Below are positions 26,724 to 35,585 of a DNA stretch of 64,000 nt, piece after piece. The stretch spans positions 30,219-94,218 of the forward strand of contig NZ_RSED01000016.1 in the NCBI RefSeq assembly GCF_003933735.1. Direction: 5' to 3'. A program made the translations under genes and the position numbers. The notes below the pieces were generated by a model. The model was given only the letters and a program-made list of their open reading frames with translations. It had not been told where the DNA came from and did not search any database. How positions within the stretch are numbered: the first letter of the stretch is position 1; the number at the start of each line of letters is the position of its first letter. The stretch is from Aquabacterium soli (GTDB lineage: Bacteria; Pseudomonadota; Gammaproteobacteria; Burkholderiales; Burkholderiaceae_C).

Positions 26724-28895
26724 ATGAAGTACCTGCATCGCTCACTCGTTCTCAGCCCCATCGTGGGCGCCATCCTGGCCCAGCTGTCGCCGGTTCACGC
26801 CCAGGACAGTGCAAGCAGCCAGGCGCTTCCTGGCGTCACGGTCAAGGCCACGCGGGGCGCTGGTGTCGAGCGCTCCGAGTCCTATACGGCCCCAGTCGTC
26901 AACATTGGCCGCACGGCGCAGGCACCGCGCGAGATCCCGCAATCGATCTCGGTCGTGACCCGCCAGCAGATCGAGGACACCAACGCCATCACGCTGGAAG
27001 ACGCGCTCAAGATGGTCCCCGGCGTCACGCTCAACGGCTACAACGACATGACTGTCTATGTGCGGGGCTTCGAGATCGACGCCATCCAGTACGACGGCGT
27101 GCCGGCCACCGTGTACGGCACCGCGATGCCCAGCCCCGATCTGGCCCTGGTCGAGCGGGTGGAGGTGCTGCGCGGCGCTGCAGGCTTGCTGCAGGGCGCG
27201 GGCAGCCCGGGTGGTGCCATCAACCTGGTGCGCAAGCGTCCGCGTGAAGCCTTTGGCGCCACGGTGTCTGCCTCGGTCGGCTCATGGGACACCTGGCGCC
27301 TGGAAGGCGACATCACCGGCAAGCTCTCCGATGATGGCCGTGTGCGCGGGCGCGTGGTCGCGGTGACGGAAGAGCGTGGCTCCTACATCGACTACGTGGG
27401 CAGCAACAAGCAGCTGGCCTATGGCGTGCTGGAGTGGGACCTGACCCGCAGCACCACGCTGAGCCTGGGCGCCAGCTGGCAGCGCATCGATGAGCTGCCG
27501 TCTTCCGACGGCCTGCCGCGCTACACCACGGGGGAGCACCTCTACCTGCCGCGCAGCACTTTCCTGGGTGCGAACTGGAACTGGCGCACCTTCGAAACCC
27601 AGCAGACCTTCATCGACCTGGAGCAGCGCCTCGGCGAGAGCTGGAAGGCCAAGGTGTCCTTCAGCACGCTGGATTCGGCGCGTGCTTCCAAGGTGGCGTA
27701 TTCGAACGGGGCACTGAACCCGGCCACGCAGACGGGCGTGCTGTCCCGCTGGGGCGACAACCGCAACGACAGCCAGCAGTGGGGGCTGGAGGCTTCCATA
27801 GGTGGGCCGTTCAGCCTGCTGGGCCGCCAGCACGAGCTGCAGGCTGGTCTTTCGTTCCGGGAGGAAGAGCGCAATCAGCGCAATGTCACCGGCATCATTG
27901 GCGCACTCAACCCGTCCAGCTGGGATCCGGCTGCTGTCACACAGCCAGTGTCGCCCGCGTACTCGCTGCTGAACCACTACGACTACAAGCAGCGTGGCTA
28001 CTGGGGCGTGGGTCGTTTCTCGCTGGCCGACCCGGTCAAGCTGATCCTCGGTGGCCGTGTCAGCACCTGGAAGGACGATGGGCAAACCCTGGGCCAGATG
28101 GCCAGCACGAACCGGGCGTCCTTCAAGGTGACCGACCGCTTCACCCCTTTCGCTGGCCTGGTGTGGGATCTGAACAAGCAGTGGTCCGCCTATGCCAGCT
28201 ACGCCGACGTGTTCAAGGTGCAGTCCAACCGCAACCGCAATGGCGACCTGCTTCCACCGCTGATGGGCACGAACCTCGAACTGGGCATCAAGGGCGACCT
28301 GGCCGATGGCGCGTTGACCACCTCCTTCGCGCTGTTCCGCATCGAGCAGGAGAACCGCGCCCAGCAGGACGCCGACTTTCCCTGCGCCGTGTTCTCGCCC
28401 AACTGCTACGTGGCCGAAGGCAAGGTGCGCAGCCAGGGCTTCGAGGCGCAAGTGGCCGGGCAGGTGACCACGGGTTGGCAAGTGTCGGCGGGCTACACCT
28501 ACAACGTGCTGGAGTACCTGAAGGACGAGCGCAGCAACGCTGGCGCCATCACCGGGGCACAAGGGCAGACTTTCAGCACCTACACGCCGCGCAACATCGT
28601 GCGGCTGAACACCAGCTACCGCCTGCCAGGCGCGCTCAGCGCCTGGACCTTGGGCGGGGGCCTGTCGACGCAAAGCAGCTGGACCGTGGTGCAGGGCGCG
28701 TTGCGTTGGGAGCAAGAGGCCTACACACTGCTCAACCTCAACGCCAGCTACCGCATCGACCCGCGCTTCACACTGGCCCTGTCGGTCAACAACCTGTCCG
28801 ACAAGACCTACTGGCGCTCGATGAGCGGCACCACCTACGGCAACGTCTATGGTGATCCGCGCAACGCGACGCTGGTGCTGCGCGGCCAGTTCTGA
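26724..28895 (+). CDS. TonB-dependent siderophore receptor
   Basis: A 723-residue outer-membrane receptor. Residues 1-~28 are a signal peptide ending VHAQD. The plug domain follows (APREIPQSISVVTRQQIEDT, TLEDALKMVPGVTLNGYND, VYVRGFEIDAIQYDGVPATV, VERVEVLRGAAGLLQGAGSP, GGAINLVRKRP), all strong marks of FpvA/FhuE-like ferric-siderophore receptors. The rest is a beta barrel with the terminal strand ending in Phe (TLVLRGQF). It takes up a ferric siderophore using energy from TonB/ExbBD, none of which lies in the window. The ATG at 26724 is chosen because the signal peptide begins there; the frame is open further upstream to 26613. A Fur-box-like site precedes it. No siderophore biosynthesis genes are adjacent. 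Confidence 0.94.
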   Translation: MKYLHRSLVLSPIVGAILAQLSPVHAQDSASSQALPGVTVKATRGAGVERSESYTAPVVNIGRTAQAPREIPQSISVVTRQQIEDTNAITLEDALKMVPGVTLNGYNDMTVYVRGFEIDAIQYDGVPATVYGTAMPSPDLALVERVEVLRGAAGLLQGAGSPGGAINLVRKRPREAFGATVSASVGSWDTWRLEGDITGKLSDDGRVRGRVVAVTEERGSYIDYVGSNKQLAYGVLEWDLTRSTTLSLGASWQRIDELPSSDGLPRYTTGEHLYLPRSTFLGANWNWRTFETQQTFIDLEQRLGESWKAKVSFSTLDSARASKVAYSNGALNPATQTGVLSRWGDNRNDSQQWGLEASIGGPFSLLGRQHELQAGLSFREEERNQRNVTGIIGALNPSSWDPAAVTQPVSPAYSLLNHYDYKQRGYWGVGRFSLADPVKLILGGRVSTWKDDGQTLGQMASTNRASFKVTDRFTPFAGLVWDLNKQWSAYASYADVFKVQSNRNRNGDLLPPLMGTNLELGIKGDLADGALTTSFALFRIEQENRAQQDADFPCAVFSPNCYVAEGKVRSQGFEAQVAGQVTTGWQVSAGYTYNVLEYLKDERSNAGAITGAQGQTFSTYTPRNIVRLNTSYRLPGALSAWTLGGGLSTQSSWTVVQGALRWEQEAYTLLNLNASYRIDPRFTLALSVNNLSDKTYWRSMSGTTYGNVYGDPRNATLVLRGQF

Positions 28896-28910
28896 GGCGC
28901 GATGTCGACC

Positions 28911-28934
28911 AAGGGCCGGGCGCTACCGGCCCTT
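28911..28934. terminator. Hairpin between convergent receptor and LysR genes
   Basis: Perfect 9-bp stem AAGGGCCGG / CCGGCCCTT with a six-base loop, 15 bases after the receptor stop. It overlaps the end of the convergent LysR gene, so it can serve the receptor transcript and possibly both strands. The T tract after the stem is short (CTTG). Confidence 0.6.
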
Positions 28935-29885
28935 CTTGCGCCGGGCCCGCGTGTCCTGGTGACCGCTGGACAAAGCCGTGTCGTGCTCGGCCAGCAAGCC
29001 CACGAACCGCTCTCCCGCCGCCGACACCGTGCGCCGCTTCAGCCACGCCACCCCGAAGCGCGCGCGCGTGCCCAGCGCAATGCCCGGCACCACCACCAGC
29101 TGCCCGGCGCGCACCTCTGCCTCGACCATGAAGCGGGGCATCATCGACACGGCGTCGGATTCGAGCAGCATGCTCTTGAGCACGCTGGAGCTGTCGCACT
29201 CCAGCGTGAGCAGCCCTGTGCGCGCCATCGCGGCGCGCTGGGCCTCCGGCACCTCGGCCGCCAGGGCCCGCGCGGCATGCGGCGGCAGGCGCGGGCCGGC
29301 CAGCGGGTAATCGAACAGATCGTCCAGCCGGGGTGAGGCCAACGCGGCCAGCGGGTGCCCGGCGCGGCACACCACCACCGCCTGGTGCGCCGACAGCGCG
29401 CGCGAGGCGAAGTCATCGAGCTGCTCCACCTCGCTGAGCTCCAGCACGATCAGGTCGACGTCGCGTGCGCGCGCCCGCTCGGGCAGCTCCTGCCAGGGAG
29501 CCACCAGCAGGCGCACGCGCAACTGGGGGTGCAGCCGGTTCAGGCGCCCCACCACGGGGCCGATCAAGGCTGAGCCGCCGAAGGGGCCCACGCCGATGCG
29601 CAGCTCGCCCAGCTCCAGCCCGCGTGCCAGGCGGATCTCGTGTTCCAGATCCTGGGTCGAGGCCTCGAAGGCCTGTGCATGGCGCAGCAGCAGGCGCCCC
29701 AGTTCGGTGGGCTCGATCGCGCCGCGCTGGCGCTCGAACAGCGGCCCGCCCACCTGGGCTTCCAGCGCCTGGATGCTGCGCGACAGTGCCGGCTGCGTGA
29801 TGTGCAGTGCCTCGGCGGCGCGGCTGAAATTGGCGTGTTCCGCCAGCGCACTCAGGTGCCTCAGGTGACGCAGTTCGATGTTCAT
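28923..29885 (-). CDS. LysR-family transcriptional regulator
   Basis: A 320-residue LysR regulator. The N-terminal winged HTH is clear (LRHLRHLSALAEHANFSRAA, then ALHITQPALSRSIQALE and GGPLFERQRG). The C-terminal two-lobed effector domain follows (GELRIGVGPFGGSALIGPVV, DLIVLELSEVEQ). It is transcribed away from the alkyl-sulfatase-like gene at 29989, a typical divergent LysR-target layout, with 103 bp between the two starts. The C-terminal tail RARRKKGR is very basic and its coding region carries half of a terminator hairpin. The inducer is not predictable; control of the sulfatase is inferred from arrangement. Confidence 0.92.
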   Translation of the reverse strand: MNIELRHLRHLSALAEHANFSRAAEALHITQPALSRSIQALEAQVGGPLFERQRGAIEPTELGRLLLRHAQAFEASTQDLEHEIRLARGLELGELRIGVGPFGGSALIGPVVGRLNRLHPQLRVRLLVAPWQELPERARARDVDLIVLELSEVEQLDDFASRALSAHQAVVVCRAGHPLAALASPRLDDLFDYPLAGPRLPPHAARALAAEVPEAQRAAMARTGLLTLECDSSSVLKSMLLESDAVSMMPRFMVEAEVRAGQLVVVPGIALGTRARFGVAWLKRRTVSAAGERFVGLLAEHDTALSSGHQDTRARRKKGR

Positions 29886-29894
29886 GCGGGCTCA

Positions 29895-29916
29895 ATGATC
29901 AATGCAACGGAATCAT
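29895..29916. promoter_or_regulatory. Candidate LysR operator (ATGAT-N12-ATCAT)
   Basis: An inverted repeat ATGAT...ATCAT with a 12-base spacer lies ten bases upstream of the LysR start and 73 bases upstream of the sulfatase start. LysR proteins usually bind imperfect dyads in such divergent promoters. The repeat is short, so support is limited. Confidence 0.35.
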
Positions 29917-29988
29917 GGTCGATATGCTTTCAATGCATTTGACACATGGTATGCCATTCTCCATGATGCCGCCGCAGGAGACAATCAC

Positions 29989-31959
29989 ATGACACACCTG
30001 CTGAGATCGACGATCCCGACCCTGACCGCCATCCTCGCCTTGACGGCCTGCTCACGCGCCACGCCGCCTGTGGACGAGGCGTCCAAGGCCTCGGCCAGCG
30101 TGCAGCAAGCCAACGCCGCCGTCGCGAAGGCGGCCGATCTGTCCGATCCCCCCAGCTTTGCCGATGCGCAGCGCGGGTTCATCGCGGCGCCCACCGGGCA
30201 GGTCAAGGATGCCGATGGCAAGGTGGTCTGGGATTTCTCCGCCTTCGCCTTCATCAAGGGCCCGGCCCCGGCCACCGTCAACCCCAGCCTGTGGCGCCAG
30301 GCCCTGCTCAACAACCACGTGGGCCTGTTCAAGGTGCGCGATGGCATCTGGCAACTGCGCGGGTTCGATCTGGCCAACATCACGCTGATCCAGGGCAAGA
30401 CCGGCTGGATCGTCGTGGACACGGCCACTGCGCGCGAAACCTCTGCCGCCGCACTGGCCTTCGCGCGCCAGCACCTGGGCAACCAGCCGGTGTCAGCCGT
30501 GGTCTTCACGCACAGCCACGTCGACCACTTCGGCGGCGCACTGGGCGTGATCTCGGCCGAAGAGGCCAAGCAGCGCCAGGTGCCCGTGGTGGCCCCGGCC
30601 GGTTTCATGGAAGAGGCCACCAGCGAGAACGTGCTGATGGGCACGGCCATGGGGCGCCGCTCCATCTACATGTATGGCAACCGCCTGCCGCGCAATGCAG
30701 AAGGCCTGGTCGACAATGGCCTGGGCAAGGCCGTGGCCTATGGCCGCGTGGGCCTGTTGCCGCCCACCGTGGTGGTCGACAAGCCCGAGCAGGAAATGAT
30801 GCTCGACGGCGTGCGCTTCGTGTTCCACAACGTGCCGGGCAGCGAGGCGCCCTCGGAGTTCACCTTCTCGCTGCCCGATCTCAAGGCCTTCTGTGGCGCC
30901 GAGCTGATGGGCCAGACCCTGCACAACCTGTACACGCTGCGCGGCGCCAAGGTGCGCGATGCGCTCAAGTGGGCCGGCTACCTCGATGCCGCGCTGGACC
31001 AGTCCGCCGGTGCCGAGGTGGTGTTCAACCAGCACCACTGGCCGGTCTGGGGCGCGGACCACATCCGCACTTCCATCGAGCGCCAGCGCGACATCTACCG
31101 CTACATCCACGACCAGACGGTGCGCCTGATGAACGCGGGGCTCACGGGGCCCGAGATCGCCGAGACCCTGGAGCTGCCCAAGGCCCTGCAGGATGAACTC
31201 ACGATCCGCGGCTACTACGGCACCGTGCGCCACAACATCAAGGCCGTGTACCAGCACTACCTGGGCTGGTACGACGCCAACCCGGCCAACCTCGATCCGC
31301 TGCCGCCGGTGGATGCTGCCAAGCGCTATGTGGCCCTGGCCGGCGGGGTCGATAAATTGGTGGCCAGCGCACAGCGGGCCTACGACGCGGGCGACTACCG
31401 CTGGGCGGCGGAGCTGCTCAAGCACGCGGTCTACGCCGAGCCTTCCAACCAACCTGCCAAGGCGCTGATGGCCCAATCGTTCGAGCAGATGGGCTACATG
31501 GCCGAATCATCGGCCTGGCGCAACGCCTACCTCACGGGGGCGCTGGAGCTGCGCCAGGGGCCGCCCGACAAGGGCATTGCACGCGATGCCCTGCTGGACA
31601 TGCTGCAGCACACGCCCATCGAGCGCTTCCTGGAGGCCATGTCGGCTTCGCTGAACGGCCCCAAGGCGGGCGACACGCGCCTGAGCGTGAACCTGGTCTT
31701 CTCGGAGCTGGGTGAGAGCTACGTGCTGCGCATCGACAACGGTGTGCTGCACTTCAAGAAGGCGCCGCCGGCGACCGACGCGAACGCCACCCTCACGCTG
31801 ACCAAGGCTTTCTTCCTGCGCATGGTCACCGGCGGGGCCGGGGCGAAGGATCTGCTGCTGTCCGACCAGACGAAGATCGACGGCAGCAAGCTGGACCTGG
31901 GGCGCTTCTTCGCGCTGATCGAGAAGGCGCCAGGCACCTTCCCGATCGTCACGCGCTGA
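29989..31959 (+). CDS. Alkyl sulfatase / metallo-beta-lactamase-fold hydrolase, lipoprotein
   Basis: A 656-residue protein of the SdsA/BDS1 alkylsulfatase family. It starts with a lipoprotein signal (LTAILALTAC, lipobox Leu-Thr-Ala-Cys near residue 20), so it is probably tethered to a membrane outside the cytoplasm. The metallo-beta-lactamase domain carries THSHVDHFGG (His175, His177, Asp179, His180). Further family marks are SEFTFSLPDLKAFCGAELMG and EVVFNQHHWPVWG. The C-terminal ~120 residues form the SCP2-like domain (LSVNLVFSELGESYVLRIDN, TLTLTKAFFLRMV). These enzymes cleave alkyl sulfates such as SDS to alcohol and sulfate. The start ATG has CAGGAG eight bases upstream. Divergent LysR gene at 28923. 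Confidence 0.9.
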   Translation: MTHLLRSTIPTLTAILALTACSRATPPVDEASKASASVQQANAAVAKAADLSDPPSFADAQRGFIAAPTGQVKDADGKVVWDFSAFAFIKGPAPATVNPSLWRQALLNNHVGLFKVRDGIWQLRGFDLANITLIQGKTGWIVVDTATARETSAAALAFARQHLGNQPVSAVVFTHSHVDHFGGALGVISAEEAKQRQVPVVAPAGFMEEATSENVLMGTAMGRRSIYMYGNRLPRNAEGLVDNGLGKAVAYGRVGLLPPTVVVDKPEQEMMLDGVRFVFHNVPGSEAPSEFTFSLPDLKAFCGAELMGQTLHNLYTLRGAKVRDALKWAGYLDAALDQSAGAEVVFNQHHWPVWGADHIRTSIERQRDIYRYIHDQTVRLMNAGLTGPEIAETLELPKALQDELTIRGYYGTVRHNIKAVYQHYLGWYDANPANLDPLPPVDAAKRYVALAGGVDKLVASAQRAYDAGDYRWAAELLKHAVYAEPSNQPAKALMAQSFEQMGYMAESSAWRNAYLTGALELRQGPPDKGIARDALLDMLQHTPIERFLEAMSASLNGPKAGDTRLSVNLVFSELGESYVLRIDNGVLHFKKAPPATDANATLTLTKAFFLRMVTGGAGAKDLLLSDQTKIDGSKLDLGRFFALIEKAPGTFPIVTR

Positions 31960-31987
31960 CGGGCGCACGGCCCGCCAGGCAGGGGCA

Positions 31988-32584
31988 TCACACCGTGGCG
32001 ATGTCCTTGCGGGCCGACACCAGGGCGGCGTCGCGGGCGTCGGGGCCCAGGGCCAGGCCCTCGGCCGTGATCACGCGGAAATCGGTGATCCCCAGGAAGC
32101 CCAGCACCTGCTTGAGGTAACCCACGTGCGCCTGGCCCGAGGGCTGGCCCGCGTGCACACCACCGGCCGTGGCCACGATCACCACGCGCTTGCCCTTGGC
32201 CAGGCCTTCCACGCCGTTGGCACCGTAGCGGAAGGTCACGCCGGCCACGGCCACCAGGTCGATCCAGGCCTTGAGCTGGGTCGGCACCGTGAAGTTGTAC
32301 ATCGGGGCACCCAGCACGATGGTGTCGGCAGCCAGGAATTCGGCCATCACGGCATCCGCCTTGGCGGCCAGTGCCTGCTGCTCGGGTGTGCGCTGATCGG
32401 CCGGCGTGCTGCGGGCGCCGAGCACGGCGGAATCCAGCGGCAGGGCGTCGGGGGCGGCCAGGTCACGGTAGGCCACGCTCACCGAGGGCTCGGCCAGCTT
32501 GATGGCTTCGACGACTTCGGCGGTCAGCAGGCGTGAGGTGGAATGGGCGCCGAGGATGCTCGAATCAAGGTGCAGCAGTTTCAT
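31988..32584 (-). CDS. azoR: FMN-dependent NADH-azoreductase
   Basis: A 198-residue flavodoxin-fold protein of the AzoR family. Visible marks: MKLLHLDSSILGAHSTSRLL (phosphate-binding N-terminus), VLGAPMYNFTVPTQLKAWID, FRYGANGVEGLAKGKRVVIV and the loop TAGGVHAG, with a C-terminal helix region (HVGYLKQVLGFLGITDFRVI). AzoR enzymes use FMN and NAD(P)H to reduce azo bonds and quinones. The ATG at 32584 is chosen because CTGGAG lies upstream and MKLLHLDSS is the family N-terminus; an upstream in-frame start at 32626 is not needed. A LysR gene is divergent, the common arrangement for this family. Confidence 0.93.
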   Translation of the reverse strand: MKLLHLDSSILGAHSTSRLLTAEVVEAIKLAEPSVSVAYRDLAAPDALPLDSAVLGARSTPADQRTPEQQALAAKADAVMAEFLAADTIVLGAPMYNFTVPTQLKAWIDLVAVAGVTFRYGANGVEGLAKGKRVVIVATAGGVHAGQPSGQAHVGYLKQVLGFLGITDFRVITAEGLALGPDARDAALVSARKDIATV

Positions 32585-32614
32585 GATGGGCTCCAGAAAG
32601 TCAGGTTGTTTGTT

Positions 32615-32628
32615 CGATGGAGTCATCG
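32615..32628. promoter_or_regulatory. Candidate LysR operator between azoR and its divergent regulator
   Basis: Perfect dyad CGATG-N4-CATCG, 31 bp upstream of azoR and about 42 bp upstream of the LysR start. It sits centrally in the divergent promoter region, in a locally AT-rich stretch. Operator function is inferred from symmetry and location. Confidence 0.4.
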
Positions 32629-32669
32629 TATATTTGGCCCATGAAAAGCACTAGTCGCTGAAATTGGGA

Positions 32670-33611
32670 ATGACTGTTCCATCCATGGTTCAAATGAACC
32701 CCGCTGGCGAGTTGCCAGACCTCAACGACTACCGCTACTTCGCCGTGGTGGTGGATTGCGGGGGGTTTTCGGCCGCCGCGCGGCAGCTTGGCCTTCCCAA
32801 ATCACGGCTGTCGCGCCGGGTGGCAGGGCTGGAGGCGCGCCTGGGCGTGCGCCTGCTGCAACGCAGCACCCGCCGCATCACCGTCACGCACGTGGGGCAG
32901 CAGGTGCTGGCCCACTGCCAGGCCCTGCTGCGCGAGGCCGAGGCCGCCGAATGCGCGGCAGCCCGGGTCAAGGCCGAGCCCTCGGGCCGTGTGCGCGTGA
33001 GCCTGCCGATGAACCTGCTGGACATCAGCCTGATCGGCGTGTTCGAGCAGTTCCTGGTGGACCACCCCAAGGTCACGCTCGATGTGATCCAGACCAGCCG
33101 ACGTGTCGACCTGATCGAAGAGGGCGTGGACCTGGCCCTGCGCGTGCGCGCCACCGACGACGAAGACCCGCAATGGGCCACGCGCCGCCTCACGCCCACC
33201 CGGCCGCTGCTGGTGGCCAGCCCGGCGTTCGCGGAGGCCCATGGAGGCCTGCGCACCTGGGCGCAACTGGAAACAGCACCGGCCCTGGGCGCGGCAGCGC
33301 CCGATGGCAAGGTGCATCTGAGGCTGGAAGGGCCGGGCGGCGAGGTGAAGAGCCTGGCGCTGGTGCCGCGCCTCTCGAGCGACCATTTCGCGCTGCGCAC
33401 GCGGGCGGCGGTGCTGGGCCTGGGCGTGACCATGCTGCCCGAGATGTTCGCCTTGCCGGAGATCGAGGCCGGGCGCCTGGTGGAAGTGCTGCCGGACTGG
33501 CGCTTTCAGCTCAACCACCTGCAGGCGGTCTATGTGAGCCAGCGTGGGCTGTCGCCAGCGGTGCGCGCCCTGCTGGACGCGCTGAGCGAAGTCAGGCCGC
33601 TGGGCGTGTGA
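32670..33611 (+). CDS. LysR-family transcriptional regulator, divergent from azoR
   Basis: A LysR protein of ~313 residues. HTH: YFAVVVDCGGFSAAARQLGL, PKSRLSRRVAGLEARLGVRL, LQRSTRRITVT. Effector domain: GRVRVSLPMNLLDISLIGVF, VDLIEEGVDLALRVRATDDE, GLGVTMLPEMFALPEIEAGR. It belongs to the subgroup with LLQRSTRRIT and a HCQALLREAEAAE linker, which often sits next to quinone or azo reductases. Several in-frame starts exist (TTG 32664, ATG 32670, 32685, 32694) without a clear ribosome-binding site; ATG 32670 is used here. Control of azoR is inferred from the divergent layout. Confidence 0.9.
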   Translation: MTVPSMVQMNPAGELPDLNDYRYFAVVVDCGGFSAAARQLGLPKSRLSRRVAGLEARLGVRLLQRSTRRITVTHVGQQVLAHCQALLREAEAAECAAARVKAEPSGRVRVSLPMNLLDISLIGVFEQFLVDHPKVTLDVIQTSRRVDLIEEGVDLALRVRATDDEDPQWATRRLTPTRPLLVASPAFAEAHGGLRTWAQLETAPALGAAAPDGKVHLRLEGPGGEVKSLALVPRLSSDHFALRTRAAVLGLGVTMLPEMFALPEIEAGRLVEVLPDWRFQLNHLQAVYVSQRGLSPAVRALLDALSEVRPLGV

Positions 33612-33783
33612 TCGAAAGGGATGGATGGGAGGGGTTGCCGGGCGGCACAGTGGCGCGCCACCCGGTCCCTTCGTGCTTTGTCTGTCTCACTCCACCAGGG
33701 CGGCCCGTAGGGCCCTCCTGTTGCGGCTGATTTTATGGATGAGCGCGCGTTTGCCATCCCCACAGTTGGGGGGGCAGATGGTC

Positions 33784-35538
33784 TCAGCGGGGAAGGTCCT
33801 GCATGACTCGGGTATCGAACACCCTCAACTGGTCGCTCGAAAGCAGCATGCCTTGAAGGCCTGACGTGTTTGTCCAGCTCCGCACCAGCGTGCCGTCTCG
33901 CTGGCGAAGCTGCAGTTCGCTGAGCAGGTGATCGGTGATCAACAGCAGCTCGTCTTCATAGCGCTCGATACCCCTGCAGCGCTTTTGGTAGTCGGTGTCG
34001 ACGTAGTCGGGTTGGGTGTTCTGCCAGCTCACGTGGTCAAACCATGCCTTGTCGACGACGACATACTCACTGTTGGACTGGTACAGGTTTCCCTGGCAGG
34101 TGAAGCTGTCTTCTGGACTTGCTCCGACGATGAGGTCCGACTGCAGATACGCGTACTGCCCTGTTCCCCAGAACCAGCCTCCCGTCCGGGTGTCCTGGAA
34201 GATCACGCCTTTCGAATTCTCGTTGAGAGTGCCCCAGTACAGCGAGTTCGGTGACAGGCGCGTGTGCACCATGAAGTGTCTTCCGTCCGGGCTCACGTAG
34301 AGGTCATCGTAGCTCCAGAACGCTGCCGTGAACAAGCCAGGCAAGGGCATGCCAGTGTCCAGGTCCACCATGTAGTAGCCGCTGCGGAGCTCATCGGGGC
34401 TCAGGCCGACCACCACCATCACGTTGCGGCCGTTGGCCTTGAGGGCCACCGGCGTGCGGCGCGTCTCCATGGGACTGTCCAATGACGGTGGCAAGGCATA
34501 ACTGCCCTCGACGCCAAACGAATCGGTGTTGAACATCCAGACGCGGCTATTGTCTGCGTCCGTGGCCAGGATGCGGTTGCCGTTGCGGCTCACGCGCATT
34601 TCGCTCAATTGCCTTCCTGGAACGGCCAAAGTGCCCAGGCGCTGGCCCGTGTAGAGGTGGTCGATGGCGATGCCAGCGCTGCTCAGCGAATAAACGTAAG
34701 GGCGCGCCGGATCGATTTGAACCTGATCTCCCAGCGGGTTGGCGAAGACATTCGACGATGCGGTTTCGGTGACATGAAGCCCGACGCGTATCGCTGCTGG
34801 CCTGGTGTTGGTGGGGGCGTCCGATTGCACTGTGACCCAGGTCATGTACTGTCCTGGTGCCAGGCCTTGCGTGTCGGCCGTGAGCTGCAGCGGATCACCT
34901 GGCTGACCGGAGGGCGTGGTTTGAAGCCAGCTTGCCGAGGTCGTCGCAGTCCAGCGTCCTTGCACGGCACCCGATTGCGTCACGACAATCTGCTGGTGCA
35001 GGCGCGAACCAAAAGGGGCTTTCGTGAACGCGACACCGTCGTGGCTCAGCATGAGCGCTGAGGGCGGCGCGGCAGCCGTGACGACGTAGTTGACACTGAT
35101 GTTCTTGGGGCTGCCGGTCACCGGCCGGGTGCAGTAGCTGTCATAGCAGACATCCACGGTCACCGTGTCGGCGTAGTTGCCCGGCGTCAGGCTCTTCGCT
35201 GGCCTGAACTGCAATGTCAACCGCCCGCCGTTGGTCGACGTCTGATTGAACCAGGCATTGCTCACGCCGCGGTTCGTGTGGCGCACGTAGATGTAAACGG
35301 GCTCCGAGGCATTGTTGACAACGCCTTCAATGGTCCGCACGGCTTCGGGATCACCGTGCTCCGCGCTCATGCTGACTTGTTGCGCGGACAACTGCAGTCC
35401 CGGCGCCGAAGACGGCTGCGGTGTTTCTGGATTGCCTTTGTTGGGCGAGTCCCCACCGCCGCCGCCGCCACAAGCGGTCAATGCGGCCAGGATCATGCCG
35501 CCTAGTGAGGCGCGCACCCATGTCATGGACTTGTTCAT
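33784..35538 (-). CDS. Lipoprotein with BACON-like domains and propeller-like C-terminus
   Basis: A 584-residue protein with a lipoprotein signal ending LTACGGGGGG (lipobox Cys near residue 23). Two immunoglobulin-like regions follow, ~47-155 and ~165-265; the second has SASWLQTTPSGQPGDPLQLT and LAPGQYMTWVTVQSD, the pattern of BACON/choice-of-anchor domains. Residues ~270-584 hold repeated strand motifs (YVYSLSSAGIAIDHLYTG, NRILATDADNSRVWMFNTDS, DDLYVSPDGRHFMVHTRLSP) resembling a beta propeller. No catalytic motif was recognised. It lies 47 bases downstream of another glycine-tract lipoprotein gene on the same strand with GGGAGG before its ATG, so the two are probably co-transcribed. Surface or periplasmic binding is a guess. 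Confidence 0.82.
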   Translation of the reverse strand: MNKSMTWVRASLGGMILAALTACGGGGGGDSPNKGNPETPQPSSAPGLQLSAQQVSMSAEHGDPEAVRTIEGVVNNASEPVYIYVRHTNRGVSNAWFNQTSTNGGRLTLQFRPAKSLTPGNYADTVTVDVCYDSYCTRPVTGSPKNISVNYVVTAAAPPSALMLSHDGVAFTKAPFGSRLHQQIVVTQSGAVQGRWTATTSASWLQTTPSGQPGDPLQLTADTQGLAPGQYMTWVTVQSDAPTNTRPAAIRVGLHVTETASSNVFANPLGDQVQIDPARPYVYSLSSAGIAIDHLYTGQRLGTLAVPGRQLSEMRVSRNGNRILATDADNSRVWMFNTDSFGVEGSYALPPSLDSPMETRRTPVALKANGRNVMVVVGLSPDELRSGYYMVDLDTGMPLPGLFTAAFWSYDDLYVSPDGRHFMVHTRLSPNSLYWGTLNENSKGVIFQDTRTGGWFWGTGQYAYLQSDLIVGASPEDSFTCQGNLYQSNSEYVVVDKAWFDHVSWQNTQPDYVDTDYQKRCRGIERYEDELLLITDHLLSELQLRQRDGTLVRSWTNTSGLQGMLLSSDQLRVFDTRVMQDLPR

Positions 35539-35585
35539 CTTGCCTCCCTGTGCCGCACATGCAGGTGCGACTGGCTTTCAGCGGC

